A DNA stretch of 64,000 bases from Apodemus sylvaticus. Taxonomy: Eukaryota; Chordata; Mammalia; Rodentia; Muridae. The stretch lies in NCBI RefSeq assembly GCF_947179515.1, contig NC_067478.1:24854266-24918265 (forward strand), given 5' to 3'. Both the position numbers and the translations under genes were made by a program. The notes below the pieces were generated by a model that saw only the letters and a program-made list of their open reading frames with translations, did no database searches and had not been told where the DNA came from. This document shows, piece after piece, positions 35,041-46,979 of the stretch. How positions within the stretch are numbered: position 1 is the stretch's first letter; every line of letters begins with the position of its first letter.

Positions 35041-35344
35041 CTGCTGCTCTGTTTATGTGAAGTCGCACTCCGGGTATTGATGATCATCAGAGTACGTATC
35101 AACTCGAAAACATGTTGAGGATGCTGTGTGTCCTGCAGTACATGCTGCACACTTGAATGCCCATGCATGCACTGAGAACGTGCACATAGTTATGTGCACA
35201 AACACATGCCCCCTCCCTTGAGTCTCAGGAGACCCCTCCACCTAGAACACCTGTTAGATACCGTTCAGAGTTCTGGTTCTTATCCTCACACTACCATTCA
35301 TACAACTCCTATTGCCTGTCGCTTTACCTACGTTAGCTTGTTTT

Positions 35345-35475
35345 ATCTTTCAGCCAGGCTTTTCATATAGACCCGATTTTCCTCAATTTACAAATGAGGA
35401 AATCGTGACTCAGGAAGATGAGTATCTTGTCTCGATCACAAAGCTCTTCCACAGTTGGGCCAGGACTGCAGTTGG
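35345..35475 (-). repeat. MIR fragment
   Basis: CAATTTACAAATGAGGAAAT followed by GTGACTCAGGAAGATGAG is the reverse of the MIR core. A C-run follows at about 35520-35531. Confidence 0.6.
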
Positions 35476-36081
35476 GGCTTCTTGCATGTTCCCTCTCTCC
35501 CTCTCTCTTTGCCTCTTGCCCCCCCCCCCCCTTATTCTTTTTCCATTGGGTTGGTGTATATTTAGCAGGGGTTGCCTTCTGGATTAACATCTTGGGCCTG
35601 GCCTGCCTTGCCCCCCCTTCCCCCCACTTCCAGGCCACAGGGACTTCACAAGAGGCTTGTCTCCCAGATTAGCCCCAAAAGACAACAGGCTCCTGAAGAA
35701 GAAAGCCGGCCCAAGGCACAGGGAGGCCAGGGATGGGAAGGGCTTCCCTAGAAGCAGTGGGGAACTTCCTCCTGGGAAAGCCAGAAGCAGGCCAGTTCCT
35801 CTCCAGGGCCAGGCAGCGGAGCACTGGGCCCCAGCTGTTCCTGCCTGGTCTCTTACAGCCCTGATCACCCACCGGAGACTGGAGGCCCTGCCTGCTCACT
35901 GCCCATTGTCCCAGCGCCACAGTTCTGCTTCCCATGCACCTCCTGTTTACACAGGAAGCCCTTGCTCCTGGATGCCACCTCCCTCTCTTGATGGCTGGGT
36001 CTAAACTTGCATTCTACATAGGCTGCTTCAATGCATGGGACTGAAGTCATTTAGTTCTGTTTGATGGCAGAAGGTAATAGG

Positions 36082-36285
36082 TATGGTGTGATGGCACAAA
36101 CCTATAACCCGAGCACGTCAGAGGCATCATACATGAAAATCAGGGGTTCAAGTCCAGCCAGGGTTACAGAGAAAACACATCTTGTTCTGAATGTGGCCAC
36201 TCACTAGCTGTTGGACCTTGGATGTTTACAACAGTTTCAGTGCACACTCTTTTTCTGTGACATCAAGATAGAATATGGAAGGTGA
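36082..36285 (+). repeat. Old B1 fragment followed by a MIR fragment
   Basis: 36082-36185 keeps GTTCAAGTCCAGCCAGGGTT (B1). 36190-36285 keeps CACTAGCTGTTGGACCTTGG (MIR). Confidence 0.5.
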
Positions 36286-36636
36286 GCGGAGCACAGTGTG
36301 CATACATCAATCACAGATCTTACTGTTTAGCTCCGGCCCTGGAATGCATCTGATTTCAACCATGCTAAAAATACAGGTGATCATTTTTCAAATGGTGGCT
36401 TCCACATTCTGTGTGATCTTCTCCTTAAGGCAGGCCTTCTGTCCCTTCCTTGAATCTCAGTGGGTTTGTGACTGCCTGCCTGGAGATATTTGTCGCAGTG
36501 GAAGTCATGCTGTGTGGCTTCCCCCGCTTTGTTTGTGTCACTGGACCCTTAACCTTTAGCCACACAAGTCACCATGTAAGAATCTCCCTCCAGAATTTGG
36601 CAGACAAGAATTGTTCTCTTTGTCTTTGAAAAGATA

Positions 36637-36868
36637 ACACGTATTTATTTTGTGTTCATGTGTATGCATGTGTATATATGTACTTGTATGTATGTGGGGT
36701 ATGATGTATTTGTATGTATGTATGTGTGTGCATGTGTGGAGGTCACAGGGTAACCTTTGGGCACTGGTTCTCTCCTTTCCACCATGTGGGTCCTGGGGCT
36801 CTAACTCACATTGCCATGAAGCTGGGCGGCAGGAACTTGTCCCTGCTGAACCATCTTGCCAGTGCCAA
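36637..36868 (-). repeat. B3 SINE with TATG expansion
   Basis: CATGTGTGGAGGTCACAGGG and CCACCATGTGGGTCCTGGGG, with the B3 head decayed at the right end. Confidence 0.85.
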
Positions 36869-37907
36869 TCTTTCCTGAAGCATCATCAAAGGAGTGCAAA
36901 TAATTTTCCCCCAGTTAAATAAAATATTACTCAGTGGAATTTCTAAGTAGCATACAGAACTAGGATTCCCCCTCCCTCACCAACAAAAGATGGTAAAAAT
37001 GAAAAAAAAGAGAAAAGATAAAGTGTGGGATTGTGCTTAAACGAGGACGGGGTATTCTCGTTAGACCAGAAATAGTGAAACATTCCAGAACTGAAGAAGT
37101 CAACATGATGTGACAGCCATGTACACATCATGTAAGCAGAAGCGATTCTGAGCAGCATGCCCCAAACACATGCAGAATAATGTCTCAGATGAGGCACAGA
37201 CAATGGGGTGACCCAAGGAGAGCGCTTGTCTGGCTTATGTGTCCATGCAACTGGTCTATGCACATTTTTACTCACTGCATTCTTAAGAGTTAGCTAATGC
37301 CTGGATTCTCTTTGCACCTCCATCCCCCATCCCTCCTGAACTTAATCTCTTCTAGTGGTGTGCACGTCCACTAATGCACACTAATGGAGTCATAACGTTT
37401 TGACTGCAAACTCAGATGACAATATAGCTGAACACGGAACATGGGAAGAACAGTTATTTCTCCCCAGCATGTAGAAGATACACACGCTATTGCATTATTT
37501 TCTGGCATCTGGCATCTGTGGTTGGCGTCATGAAGCCTAATCATTCCTTTATAGGAGTCATGTTTCTTCTCTGACACTTTTAGACAATTTTTTTTTTGAT
37601 GTTTGCTACAATGTGTTCAAGCATGAGGCTGTTTGCATTTTATTTGCTTAGGGGCATGAAATGCTTTGTCCTTATAAGAATTCGTTCTTTTCATTGCTAC
37701 TGAAACTCACAATGACTAGATCTTTTACGATGACCTCTTTCCAATTCACATGGTTTCTTATTCCGGAATCACTGGACCTCTGCTCTGTATTGTTTCAACC
37801 ATGCAGTCCAATCCTGTGGATCATTCCTGTGGTGATTTTCTACTTTACAAATTATCTCTTCATTTGACCTATGAATTTACCTGCTTTCACACATTTTAAT
37901 ATTGATG
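36869..37907. other. AT-rich intergenic sequence
   Basis: No young repeats. The look is of very old transposon-derived DNA, but I cannot assign it. No gene seen. Confidence 0.4.
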
Positions 37908-38025
37908 ATTTTTCTTGAAACAGGGTTCTGCTATATAGTCTGGGCTGATTTTAAAACGTGTGATCCTCCTGCCTCAGATTTCTGAGTTCTAGGATTATAG
38001 GTATCCGCCGCCACGAGCTGATTGA
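37908..38025 (-). repeat. Diverged B1 SINE
   Basis: CTTGAAACAGGGTTCTGCTA, then TGATCCTCCTGCCTCAGATT and GGATTATAGGTATCCGCCGC. Confidence 0.75.
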
Positions 38026-38317
38026 TTGATGACATCTCACTCTGTGTGAGTGATCCCACACAGGCTTTAAATTCATATTTAAAAGAAATTAATTAGGCAT
38101 ATGGAAGCATAGAGCAAGAGATCTGTAAATATTCACTGTATCCCGTCTCAAGAAGAGAAGCATAGGATGGTCGGGGATTTGTGTTATCCCTGTGCATGGG
38201 TTCCCTCAGTGTTCTCTGGGTCTTCTCAGTTTTAGTATGTGTTCTGCCACAGTGAGCATGGCCATGTATTTTTAATTCTCAGAAGCTTTATTTGGTTCTT
38301 TAAGAAAATCCCCGGCA

Positions 38318-38517
38318 TTTGTTATTTATTTGTGTGTTTGTTTTGTCTGCATGTATGACTGTGTACCATGTGTGTGCACTGTGCTCACAGAGGCCAGAGA
38401 AGGTGTTAGATCCCTTGGGACTGGGATTACAGACAGTTGTGTGCCACCATCTGGGAGCTGGGAATGGAACCCAGGTCCCCAGAGAGCAGCAAGCGTTCTG
38501 AGCCATCTCTTCAGCCT
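38318..38517 (-). repeat. B3-type SINE
   Basis: GCTGAAGAGATGGCTCAGAA head on the minus strand; body CCACCATCTGGGAGCTGGGA. Confidence 0.82.
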
Positions 38518-38937
38518 CTCATTGGTGAGTTCTTTATCTGAAAGAATGTTGCCTGTATTGCAGAGTTTAGCCTCACAGAGAAATTTTATTCTGGATTCAA
38601 GAGGTGTCTTTTCTGTTTATTTGCTGATATTTTGGGGTCGGATCAGTGCACAGAATGCTGTAAGCCCAACTCCACAGCCCTTGCCTGCACCTTAGTGCCT
38701 TGATTTCTCTTGGGAGACCTGGAAAAGACACGCTTCTGAGCTGCATCTCCAACTGGATGAGAGGGTGGGGTGGGTGGGGTGGTGATTTTTAACCCCTCTT
38801 TTCTACAAAGAGTGCAGGTCTCCAAAAGTCCTGAGTTATTGGATCCAGGGGTCTTGCAATTAGCAGGGAAGTGCTTCGCCACATCAATACCCTAAAGTAG
38901 TTATATTTTAAGGTTTTATTTCTAAATAATAAAACCA

Positions 38938-38939
38938 TA

Positions 38940-38987
<48 letters not shown>

Positions 38988-39009
38988 ATCTATCTACCTA
39001 TCTACCTAT
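38938..39009. repeat. (TATC)n / GATA microsatellite
   Basis: About 13 perfect units and several imperfect ones. As GATA repeats on the minus strand these could offer clustered GATA-factor sites. Confidence 0.95.
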
Positions 39010-39017
39010 TAATTTTT

Positions 39018-39420
39018 TTTTGTGGATGTGGATGCAGTGCCTGTGGAGGCCAGAAGAGGGCGTCAGATTCCCTGGAATTGAAATTACAGGTGCCGGTGAA
39101 CTGTTGTACCTGGACAGAGTTGAAAACAGAACTCTAAAACTGTGTGGTAGCGGCACACACCTTTAATCCCAGCTGTCTGGAGGCAGAGGCAGGCAGATCT
39201 TTGAGTTCAAGACCAGCCTGGTCTACAGAGTGAGTTCCAAAACAGCCAGGGCTACACAGAGAAAAGAAACGGTGTCTTGAAAAACAAAAACAAAAATAAA
39301 AACATAAAGGAACAAACAGAGCAAAGAGAAAGAAAGAAAAAGAAACAAACAAAAGCCCAGAACCCTGGTCTCTGCAAGAACAGAATGTGCTCTTAACCAC
39401 AGAACTACTCTTCACTTCTT
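39018..39420 (-). repeat. B3-type SINE interrupted by a plus-strand B1
   Basis: The B3 occupies 39018-39120 and resumes at about 39352-39420. A B1 in the opposite orientation (39137-39295, with A-rich tail to 39350) has inserted between the two halves. Confidence 0.75.
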
Positions 39421-39529
39421 AGCCGAAATCCTGTTGTTTTATTTTTAAAGTAAGTAAATTAATTATTTTAATGGTGGAGATTGAATCCACGACATTATGC
39501 AGGCTTTTCTTGTAGCTTCTAGAGTGTAT

Positions 39530-39755
39530 TTTATTTTAGTTGACATGTAGTGATCAGGCACATTTATGGGGACACCACGACACTCTAATACATTAATATA
39601 AGGGAACTGTGTCAGGGTAACTAACTGGCATATTGATCACATTAGACATTTATCATTCACTTGGATTGGGCACAGCCCAAGTCCTGTTTACTAGATATTT
39701 TGAGACATTGCTTTGAGAAATGTTATCCTACTGTATTATTGAATGTTATAAGTCT
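39530..39755 (+). repeat. Ancient L1 3' end fragment
   Basis: The order 'CATTTATCATTCACTTGG', 'CTAGATATTTTGAGACATTG' and 'CCTACTGTATTATTGAATG' parallels the 3' UTR of old mammalian L1 families. Confidence 0.5.
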
Positions 39756-39762
39756 TAGATTT

Positions 39763-40142
39763 TTGAGCTAAGGAGATGTCCCAGTGGGGAAAGTGCTTCT
39801 ACACAAGCATGAGAGTTCAAATTCTTAGTGTGCGTGTAAAACCTGGGTTCTGTAGCCCCAGCGCTGGAGTCAGGGTGTGGAGCTAGGTGGATCCCAGCAG
39901 ACATGTTGGCTGGACAGCCCATCTGAGGCAGCAAAAACAAACAAACAAACAAACAAAATGCAAAGGGTGACCCAGAAAGACACCTGGCATCCATCTCCGG
40001 CTTCCATGGACAGGCACAGGGAAATATGCCTGTCTACTCGCATGCACACACACCAACACATTATATACATGCGCACATGCTCACATGCATACACACACAG
40101 ACACACACAGACACACACACATGAGAGAGAGAGAGAGAGAGA
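39763..40142 (+). repeat. B4-type SINE ending in CA and GA repeats
   Basis: GGGGAAAGTGCTTCTACACA and GCCCCAGCGCTGGAGTCAGG, then a CAAA run, CACACA-rich tail and (GA)n at 40122-40142. Confidence 0.65.
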
Positions 40143-41189
40143 GGTTTAGATGATCTGTGAGCCTACCATGAAAGATTATCTGTTTTATAGTTTCAGGTCA
40201 CACTGAACTCTTGCACACCCGTTTTGTATGCTGTCCCCTCATCCCCACAAGCTCTCGGGACAGAGGTGACATTTGTCAGCTTCCTCCCATGCATCCATAT
40301 AGCCAATATTCACAAGTCTAAATCTTGCCCTGGAGCATACAAGGAGGAAATGGCCTGGTCAGGACTTGGACCCAGGCTTTCCTGACTCCCCTGAACGCAG
40401 CATGTAATAGCGATAGGTCCAGATTTTCATCACGGAAGTCTCCAAACATAATCCATCACTCGCCAAACACACATCAAATCTCTAATGTCATTTTCATTTT
40501 GCTAAATTTGCTTTATCATAGATAAAAGCTTTTGCCTAGCCTTCTGCTAGTCTGTGGACCCCTCACTCCCTGTCCCCGAATGTAGTCAGGCCTCTCTTGT
40601 CCCACCTCATGGACTCTGAGTACTCTGGGGTAGCTGCCTGTGGGCGAGCATCAGGCTCCATCTCCTGTTTCCACCTCATTTCAACGCAGGAGAGTTGATA
40701 TTACAGGAGCTCCCCACAACCTCTTGCCTCTCACCCAGCTTCTGCTAAACTCCAGTTAGCAGGCTTGTGCCGTGAGTACCTTTGCCCACGACACCTCAAC
40801 CCAGCCCCTCTACTTTCCAAAACACATTGCACTGTAAACTTCAGGCCTTGAACTCCTGAATAGTTCAGCATGGATATTGTTAACTGGAGTTAAAGATCTG
40901 TTTTGTGGTTCTCTGGGCACAAAGGGATCCATCTTAGCTCTGCTGTTCTGTGAGTTGAGATTAAGACATATATATTAATGAAGCGTATGTCCCCATCAAT
41001 GTGTGGGGTGCAAATGCCCCTATTTCATAGAGTCTCTGTCTCTTCCAGAAGAGAATCACTCTTGATGTCCTCCCATGGATCAGCTTTTCTTGGAATAGAA
41101 AAATCACGTAAGTGGACACTCAGTAGCTGCACCCTCTTAAGCAAGGTTTCTTGCCTTCAGCACAGTTTTGGATAATAATAATTAATCCA

Positions 41190-41191
<2 letters not shown>
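40143..41191. other. Unique intergenic sequence
   Basis: No repeat or gene recognised. Confidence 0.5.

Positions 41192-41221
<30 letters not shown>
41192..41221. repeat. (GT)n microsatellite
   Basis: 15 GT units. The following 41223-41375 faintly resembles an old LINE 3' region. Confidence 0.95.
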
Positions 41222-41223
<2 letters not shown>

Positions 41224-41709
41224 CAGTGGTTGTTTTTATTATTAAGTAGCATCCAGCGTTCAGCTTCAACGCATCTTGTTTATCCATTGTCTTGTTGTTG
41301 AATACCTTAGCTGTGCTCAGTTTTGGGGTGCACATTATCATTAAGCTGATATAAACATTTTTATTGGTTTTGACATTGGGCTAAGGGAAGAGATGTAACA
41401 GCCACACTATAGTTTATTGAGTGGGATAAAGGAGGCACACGGAATACATTAATTGAAAAAGATAAATAGATGAATGATCAGGAGAGACGGGATAGATATT
41501 ATTGATTAGGGGTGATATATAGTCCCAGTGAGGACAATCTGAGCCCTAAGTCCTGAGGCCGCTCCCTGACTCTTACTGCCAGGGTCTTAGGACCCAGATT
41601 AAGGACACTTCTGCAGAAGGCTTTTCTGAACCAGTATCAGGCCTGGCATGGCTCCTGACATGATTCTCTTATAGCACTGACAGCCATTTATTTGTCTCAT
41701 TTATCTGAC

Positions 41710-42105
41710 TGTTTTTATGTGTAGGTGTGTGTGTGTGTGTATGTGTGTGTGTGCCTGCGAAGGCCAGAGAAAAACATTGAATGCTGTTCTTTACAACCGT
41801 CCAGTTATTATGTTACTATTGTTATGATTATGATGAATAGTGTGTTGTCACATGTATCTTGGTGCACACATGGGCATCAGAGGACAACCCTGTGGCGCTG
41901 CTTCTCCTCCCTTTCTGTGGGTTTTGGAGGTTGTCAGGCTTGTACAAGTGTCTTTACCTGCTGAGACATCTTACCCCCACCTGCCATCCCTTTTTGAGAC
42001 AGGGTCTCTTACTGATCTGGAGCTTGTATAAGTAGGCTGGGCTAGTTGATCAGTGCGTCCCAGGAATTCTGTCTCTGTCTCCGCAGCACTTGTCACCACA
42101 CTTAA
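41710..42105 (-). repeat. B3 SINE followed by a diverged B1/B4
   Basis: 41710-41980 has the TG tract and CATCAGAGGACAACCCTGTG of B3. 41986-42105 begins TTTTTGAGACAGGGTCTCTT and is B1-derived. An A-rich stretch with two A-runs follows at 42109-42136. Confidence 0.7.
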
Positions 42106-42194
42106 CTTAAAAAAAAAATAAACAAAAAAAAAATTTAAACATAAATTCTAGCACATGAGGCATTTTGCTAGCACGGGTATGTAGCTTACAGTAG

Positions 42195-42275
42195 ACCAGC
42201 AGTGGGTTCTGTTTCTGTCCCTTGGCCTCTCTATACTTCAGTTTTTCCATTTAAAAAGCAGGAATAAAAAACACC
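42195..42275 (+). repeat. MIR fragment
   Basis: CTTGGCCTCTCTATACTTCA and GTTTTTCCATTTAAAAAGCA match the MIR core in order. Confidence 0.65.
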
Positions 42276-45200
42276 ATATCCTGGAGTTGCTGGGAGACCC
42301 TGGAGAATTTTCCGTGAGGAGCAGGTGCCGGAGCCTTGACAACAATCACGTTATCTTTGATGTGAAGCCAGCGAACACATTTGATCACATGCAGCTTGTG
42401 GTCTTGGTGACCAGGACACCTGGCTTCACTGTTTGAGGTCAGATTGGACCACAGGTGGGGGCTTAGTGTCCCTCTGCCCTGGAAGGTGAGGGTGACCGCT
42501 GAACCTTTGGGTCGAGGAGGTCGTGGTGCCATTTGGCAGCTGCCACCAGGACCTTGGAGGGAAGATGGCATCTCCAACCACTGGCCTCTGCCAGCCACTG
42601 TGTGTGGGAAGGCTGTAGGGAGCCATGGGAACAGGGAGGCCAGGGAGGCCAGGTGGTCTTAGGAGGCTGCAGGCTCCGCTGATGTGAGGCTGTCAGGGCT
42701 TTGGAGGGGATAGGGTTTCTGCCGCCTCCAGCTGCCCTAAGCCACTTCTGCTGTTTTCCAGAGGGACCCAATTACCATCTCTTTGCAGAGCCAGGGCCGT
42801 GGGAGATCCCAAGGAGATAGGAGGCAGCTCCCAGCAGGGCAGCAGGAGCCTTTTAAGCCCCCCTCACCGTACACCTGTTCATGATCATCTGAGATTTGGG
42901 GACTGGTTTGGGAAAACGTCAGAACTTCTGCACACAGTCCCCAAGGTCTCTGTGGAGCCTCGGGCTTTCAAAGTGCTCTCAGCAGAGCTGAAGTGTTTGA
43001 TCTTCAGCAGGCGCTGACCAGGCTGGATGGGCTCAATGGCCTCTACCGACAGTCCCCGTGCAGTGCACAGAAGGGGAAGCCAGTTGTGTGTGGTGACCTG
43101 TTGAGAGAGTGATCCAGGACTTCTGTCTCTGCAAAGCCTCTTCCCTTTGTCACTCAACAAAGCAAGCAATGCATATCCTGGCTCTACAGTTTGCCTCAGG
43201 CTCTAGCATCCTCTGTTGTCTGAGCAGGCATCTCTGCCTCATTTGTATTACCTGTTGGGCCCTTGAAGTTTAAGCACTGGCACCAGGCAGAGTGCCTTCA
43301 TATGCAAAGCAGATGCAGGTTAAAGAGTTATACTCTCTGCCCCCAAGAGCGAATGGCCAGATATGCCTTCCAAGAGTGCAACCTGTGGCGCTGCTGGGTG
43401 TACCACCGAGCTGTGTGATGTCAAGCAGGAGGGTCTGTCTCCAGGTAGGAGGGTTTTGGTTAAGCCAGAGGTTATCCCAATGGAGCATCTAAACCTGTGA
43501 GTATATGGAGGAAGGAAGGCATAGGATGTCGACCACGGCTTTGACTTCCCTGAGAGTGGGGTATCAGGCACCCAGATACCTCATCTTACCCCACTCTCAT
43601 CACAGTCATGGAAGCAGGGAGTTTCCCATCTTACACGGGTGCCAATATCTAGGCGTGTTGAAGTTAGTGGCTTGCTTAAGCCCTCTCTGGCCCTAAAGCC
43701 ATTTTCTCACTGAGAGGGTTTTTTGAGGGAAAGGTTAGTTGGTGGGTGGGTATGTGTGGCAGCAAAAGAGAGGGAGACTTTAGCCAGTAAGGAGGTGGTA
43801 GGAACTGAACAGACACAAGCAAGGGGCTGGACCAAGTTGGAGGAATGTGGGGTCTAAGAGGGAGGAATTAGCACTGGGGACCCTGCTTGGTCCTCTTGAT
43901 GGCCCTGTAGTTGTTTGTCCTGCCCACCATGATATAGCCTTCTCCGGCTGGCCTTGTCTTCAGCCTCGCTGTGGTTACTTGCTTGTTCCTGTTTCATGGA
44001 GTTCTTTTCTAGTTCCCACCCTGCTTTAGCTGTCCCTGATTCCTGTCTCCTTCTACCTTCCTTTCCTGGGTCCTGCCCACCCTTCCATCCACTGGAGTTT
44101 CAGTGCTCCCACATGTCTTCCTTGACCACCACAGTTGCATTTAGTTTTAGTCCAAAGAACTTGTGCCTCTTCCCACAGTCTGTCTCACCTCTGTAGTCGA
44201 TGTTTCCACGGCTCGAGTGGAACCCCAGGCCTCCCAACTCTTGGCTAGCCCCACAGGCATCATGGGCAATGATGGGGGGTCAAGCAGGCAATGGTATGGG
44301 GGTCAAACACAAGGGCTCCAGCTCTTCACATGCACTTCCTGATTCAGTCTTCGTAGCATCCACATGAAGCAAGCACAAGCTAACTCTTGAGGCAGCTGGA
44401 GACTCAGAGAGTCTGGGCAGTGTGCCTAGAGGAGGAACCCACTGAATAGGTCTCCCTCCAGAGCCCAGCGCGTGTTTGCTCACTTGCTTTATCTTTAGCA
44501 TCTGTGAAGTTAGGGCAAGCATTAGATCAGCACTATCCCATGTGACTAGAGCCAGGCTTTTGCTCCTAGGTGTCTGAGTAAGAACTGTGGATGCAAGTCA
44601 TTGCATCTGAAATGAGAGCTGTGCGTACAGCACATCGTGATGCACGGATAGCCAGCCACTCTGAAGAGATCATACCGCGTGCCTCTTTCTGCTTCCTCTG
44701 CTCTTTCTTTTGCACGCCTTGTTAGGTGTACGGGGCCATGGGTGCACACGGTACTATATAAATCCAGCTCAGGCATCGGTCAGTTTTCACTGCGAGTGTG
44801 AAGTGAAGCGGCTACAGCTTGCACCATCTGGGTTCCCCTGGGGTGATGAGAGGCTATGGGGTTCCTTCACCGACCCTGGCTGCAGCTCAGGGTCCCTGGC
44901 CTCCCTGAAGCCTAGAGATCAGAGTCCTTCTGTCCAGCAGGATTCACCAGCCTGGAGGCAGGCAGCAAGCAAGAAAGGAATGCAGTCTCTGGCTCGCTTT
45001 TGACAGCATCTCTGGAGCCCCCTTCCCCTTCCCCCCACCCACCCTCCAGGCTCTGGCTGTGGAAGCAGGGGATTAAAGGCCTAATTCCACCAGGAATCCT
45101 GTTTTTCTTAGCCTCACCAGGATTGCTTTTTAGGAAAGGCCCCCTCATCTAATCAGCCTGAGTCAACAGCTTCATTTGTTTGGACACGTGATGTTATGGA

Positions 45201-45544
45201 ATGGCCGCTCCTGTGTTTTCATACCTCATATCTGGCTGCCCCTCCAGGATGGCATTAGGAAGGAGGCGCTGTAGGCTACAGCCTGGGAGGGGCTCCTGTG
45301 GAGTCTGAAGTGAGGCTCACGTCTATACCAGCATGGCAGGAAGCACTCTCTCGGATTTCATAACACAAAAATGACCATGGAGGGTCCACGTACCCAGCTC
45401 TCTCTCCTCCTGTCACTTCTGAGACAAAAGAAAGGATTATGGATCCTTTGACCAAAATTCTTTATTCTCTTTTTCCCTCAGAATTAAAGGAAACAATCTA
45501 TTAACCACACCCCTAGATAGCCAGGATTTAGAGGACAAAGACCA
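42276..45544. other. Unique intergenic block, poor in young repeats
   Basis: GC-richer than its surroundings around 42.3-43.2 kb, where several minus-strand frames of 66 to 115 codons are open without an assignable family. A weak MIR-like stretch lies at about 44335-44495. No splice-consistent gene model found. Confidence 0.45.
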
Positions 45545-45655
45545 TCAGATGTGGTGGCATGCAGATACCAGGACTCAGGAGGCTGAGGCAGGAGGATTGT
45601 GAGTTTGACACAAGCCAGAGCTACATAGTAAGGCCCTGTCTCAAGACAAAAGGGA
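45545..45655 (+). repeat. Diverged B1 SINE
   Basis: GATGTGGTGGCATGCAGATA, then GAGGCTGAGGCAGGAGGATT and GGCCCTGTCTCAAGAC. Confidence 0.75.
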
Positions 45656-45879
45656 TGCTCACTGTTGACCAATAGCTCCCTCTTATTCTTTTCCACCTTC
45701 TCTCCATCTCTGTCTTTTCCAAGTGTGTCACCTTACATGCCTGGGAACAGCGAGCATACCTCTCCTGCATCCCAACCCTTCCTCTTCCCTCCCAACACAA
45801 CCGGTGTTTATAGAGTCTCTTCAGTGGCATGAATACATCACTTATTATTGCAACGATAAAGGCAAGAACCAGCATAAAC

Positions 45880-46000
45880 AAGGAGAGCCTTTCCATTTTA
45901 TAGATGGGGAAACTGAGACAAAGAGCGGTTAGGTCATTTCCCCCTCATTCGCACAGCCTGAATGTGAAATGCAAGCCTGCAGGCCTGAGTGCGGAGTGTA
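45880..46000 (-). repeat. MIR or L2 fragment
   Basis: TTTATAGATGGGGAAACTGA followed by GACAAAGAGCGGTTAGGTCA is a well-kept reverse MIR core. Confidence 0.65.
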
Positions 46001-46506
46001 GCGGGGTAGACCACGCCTTTCTGGAACTTTCCTGACCTCAGCCAGGCTCAGACTTCAGTCTTAGTGAACAAGACCAAGGTCACATGCTTCTTACCTATGC
46101 TGCCTCTCCTCTCACCCTTCCACAGGTGCAATTATTTATATCAAATGTGTCAGACGAGGTAGACACTCAGTACATTGGGACCAAATGGATGTCACCGTGA
46201 ATAAAGGACCTGGAGCCGTGCCTGGCTGACTCTGCCCTTCCCTGACTGCAGACACAGCCGGCTGAACTGTTTTACTTACATTACGTTCTGCCTTGGGCAC
46301 TCCAGAGCCAGATGGGAATGAGTCAGCAGAGGAGGGTTGCCACCCTTTCGTCAGAGTACAGTTGGTCACTAGTTCCGTTCTCTGGACTGTGAGAGCTGGG
46401 GGCTAAGTGCTGATTCTTAGTATTATTATTTTTCCAAATAGGATATGATGAACAGCAGCAGGCCCTGAGGGGCAACTATGTCAAGTGGAGAGTCTGAAAT
46501 GACAGC

Positions 46507-46508
<2 letters not shown>

Positions 46509-46576
<68 letters not shown>

Positions 46577-46587
46577 GTCTCTCTCTG
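46509..46587. repeat. (CT)n microsatellite
   Basis: About 35 CT units with a few CTGTCT interruptions at the right end. Confidence 0.97.
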
Positions 46588-46898
46588 GCCTCAGACTCAC
46601 AGTCCTACTCCAGCCTACAAACTTACAGGTATGCACACTTCAGTTCTCATCTTCTGTTTTTACAACAAGGGTCTGTGGCCTGGAACTGCCTTGCATATGT
46701 ATAATATGTATATAAGACACTAAAATTAATGTCCAGAGTTGTTTGAGTCTGGGCAAGGGAGGGCTGGGAGAAACAGGAGCCAAATATATTGCTGGATGAA
46801 TTGAGAAAAACACATCCCGGCACTAAGTCTGGAAGCTTCTTAAAAAGGTAAAGGGCCCCCTTTTCCGGTCGAACTTTCTAACCATCTGACCCTGTGCT

Positions 46899-46979
46899 GC
46901 TTCTTCTTCTTCTTCTTCTTCTTCTTCTTCTTCTTCTTCTTCTTCTTCTTCTTCTTCTTCTTCTTTTTTTTTTTTTTTT
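46899..46979. repeat. (TTC)n triplet repeat with T-run
   Basis: About 21 uninterrupted CTT/TTC triplets followed by about 16 T. GAA/TTC tracts of this kind can form triplex DNA. The Leu- and Arg-repeat frames are artefacts. Confidence 0.97.

Noticed and set aside
38938..39009. Regularly spaced direct repeats that might suggest an array
   Set aside because: Plain TATC microsatellite; CRISPR arrays are not expected in a mammalian genome.
42251..42598. Possible processed pseudogene resembling a mitochondrial ribosomal protein L3 C-terminus, or a SET-like segment at 42885-43169
   Set aside because: Only scattered residues agree, the spacing does not fit and the remainder of either protein is absent.
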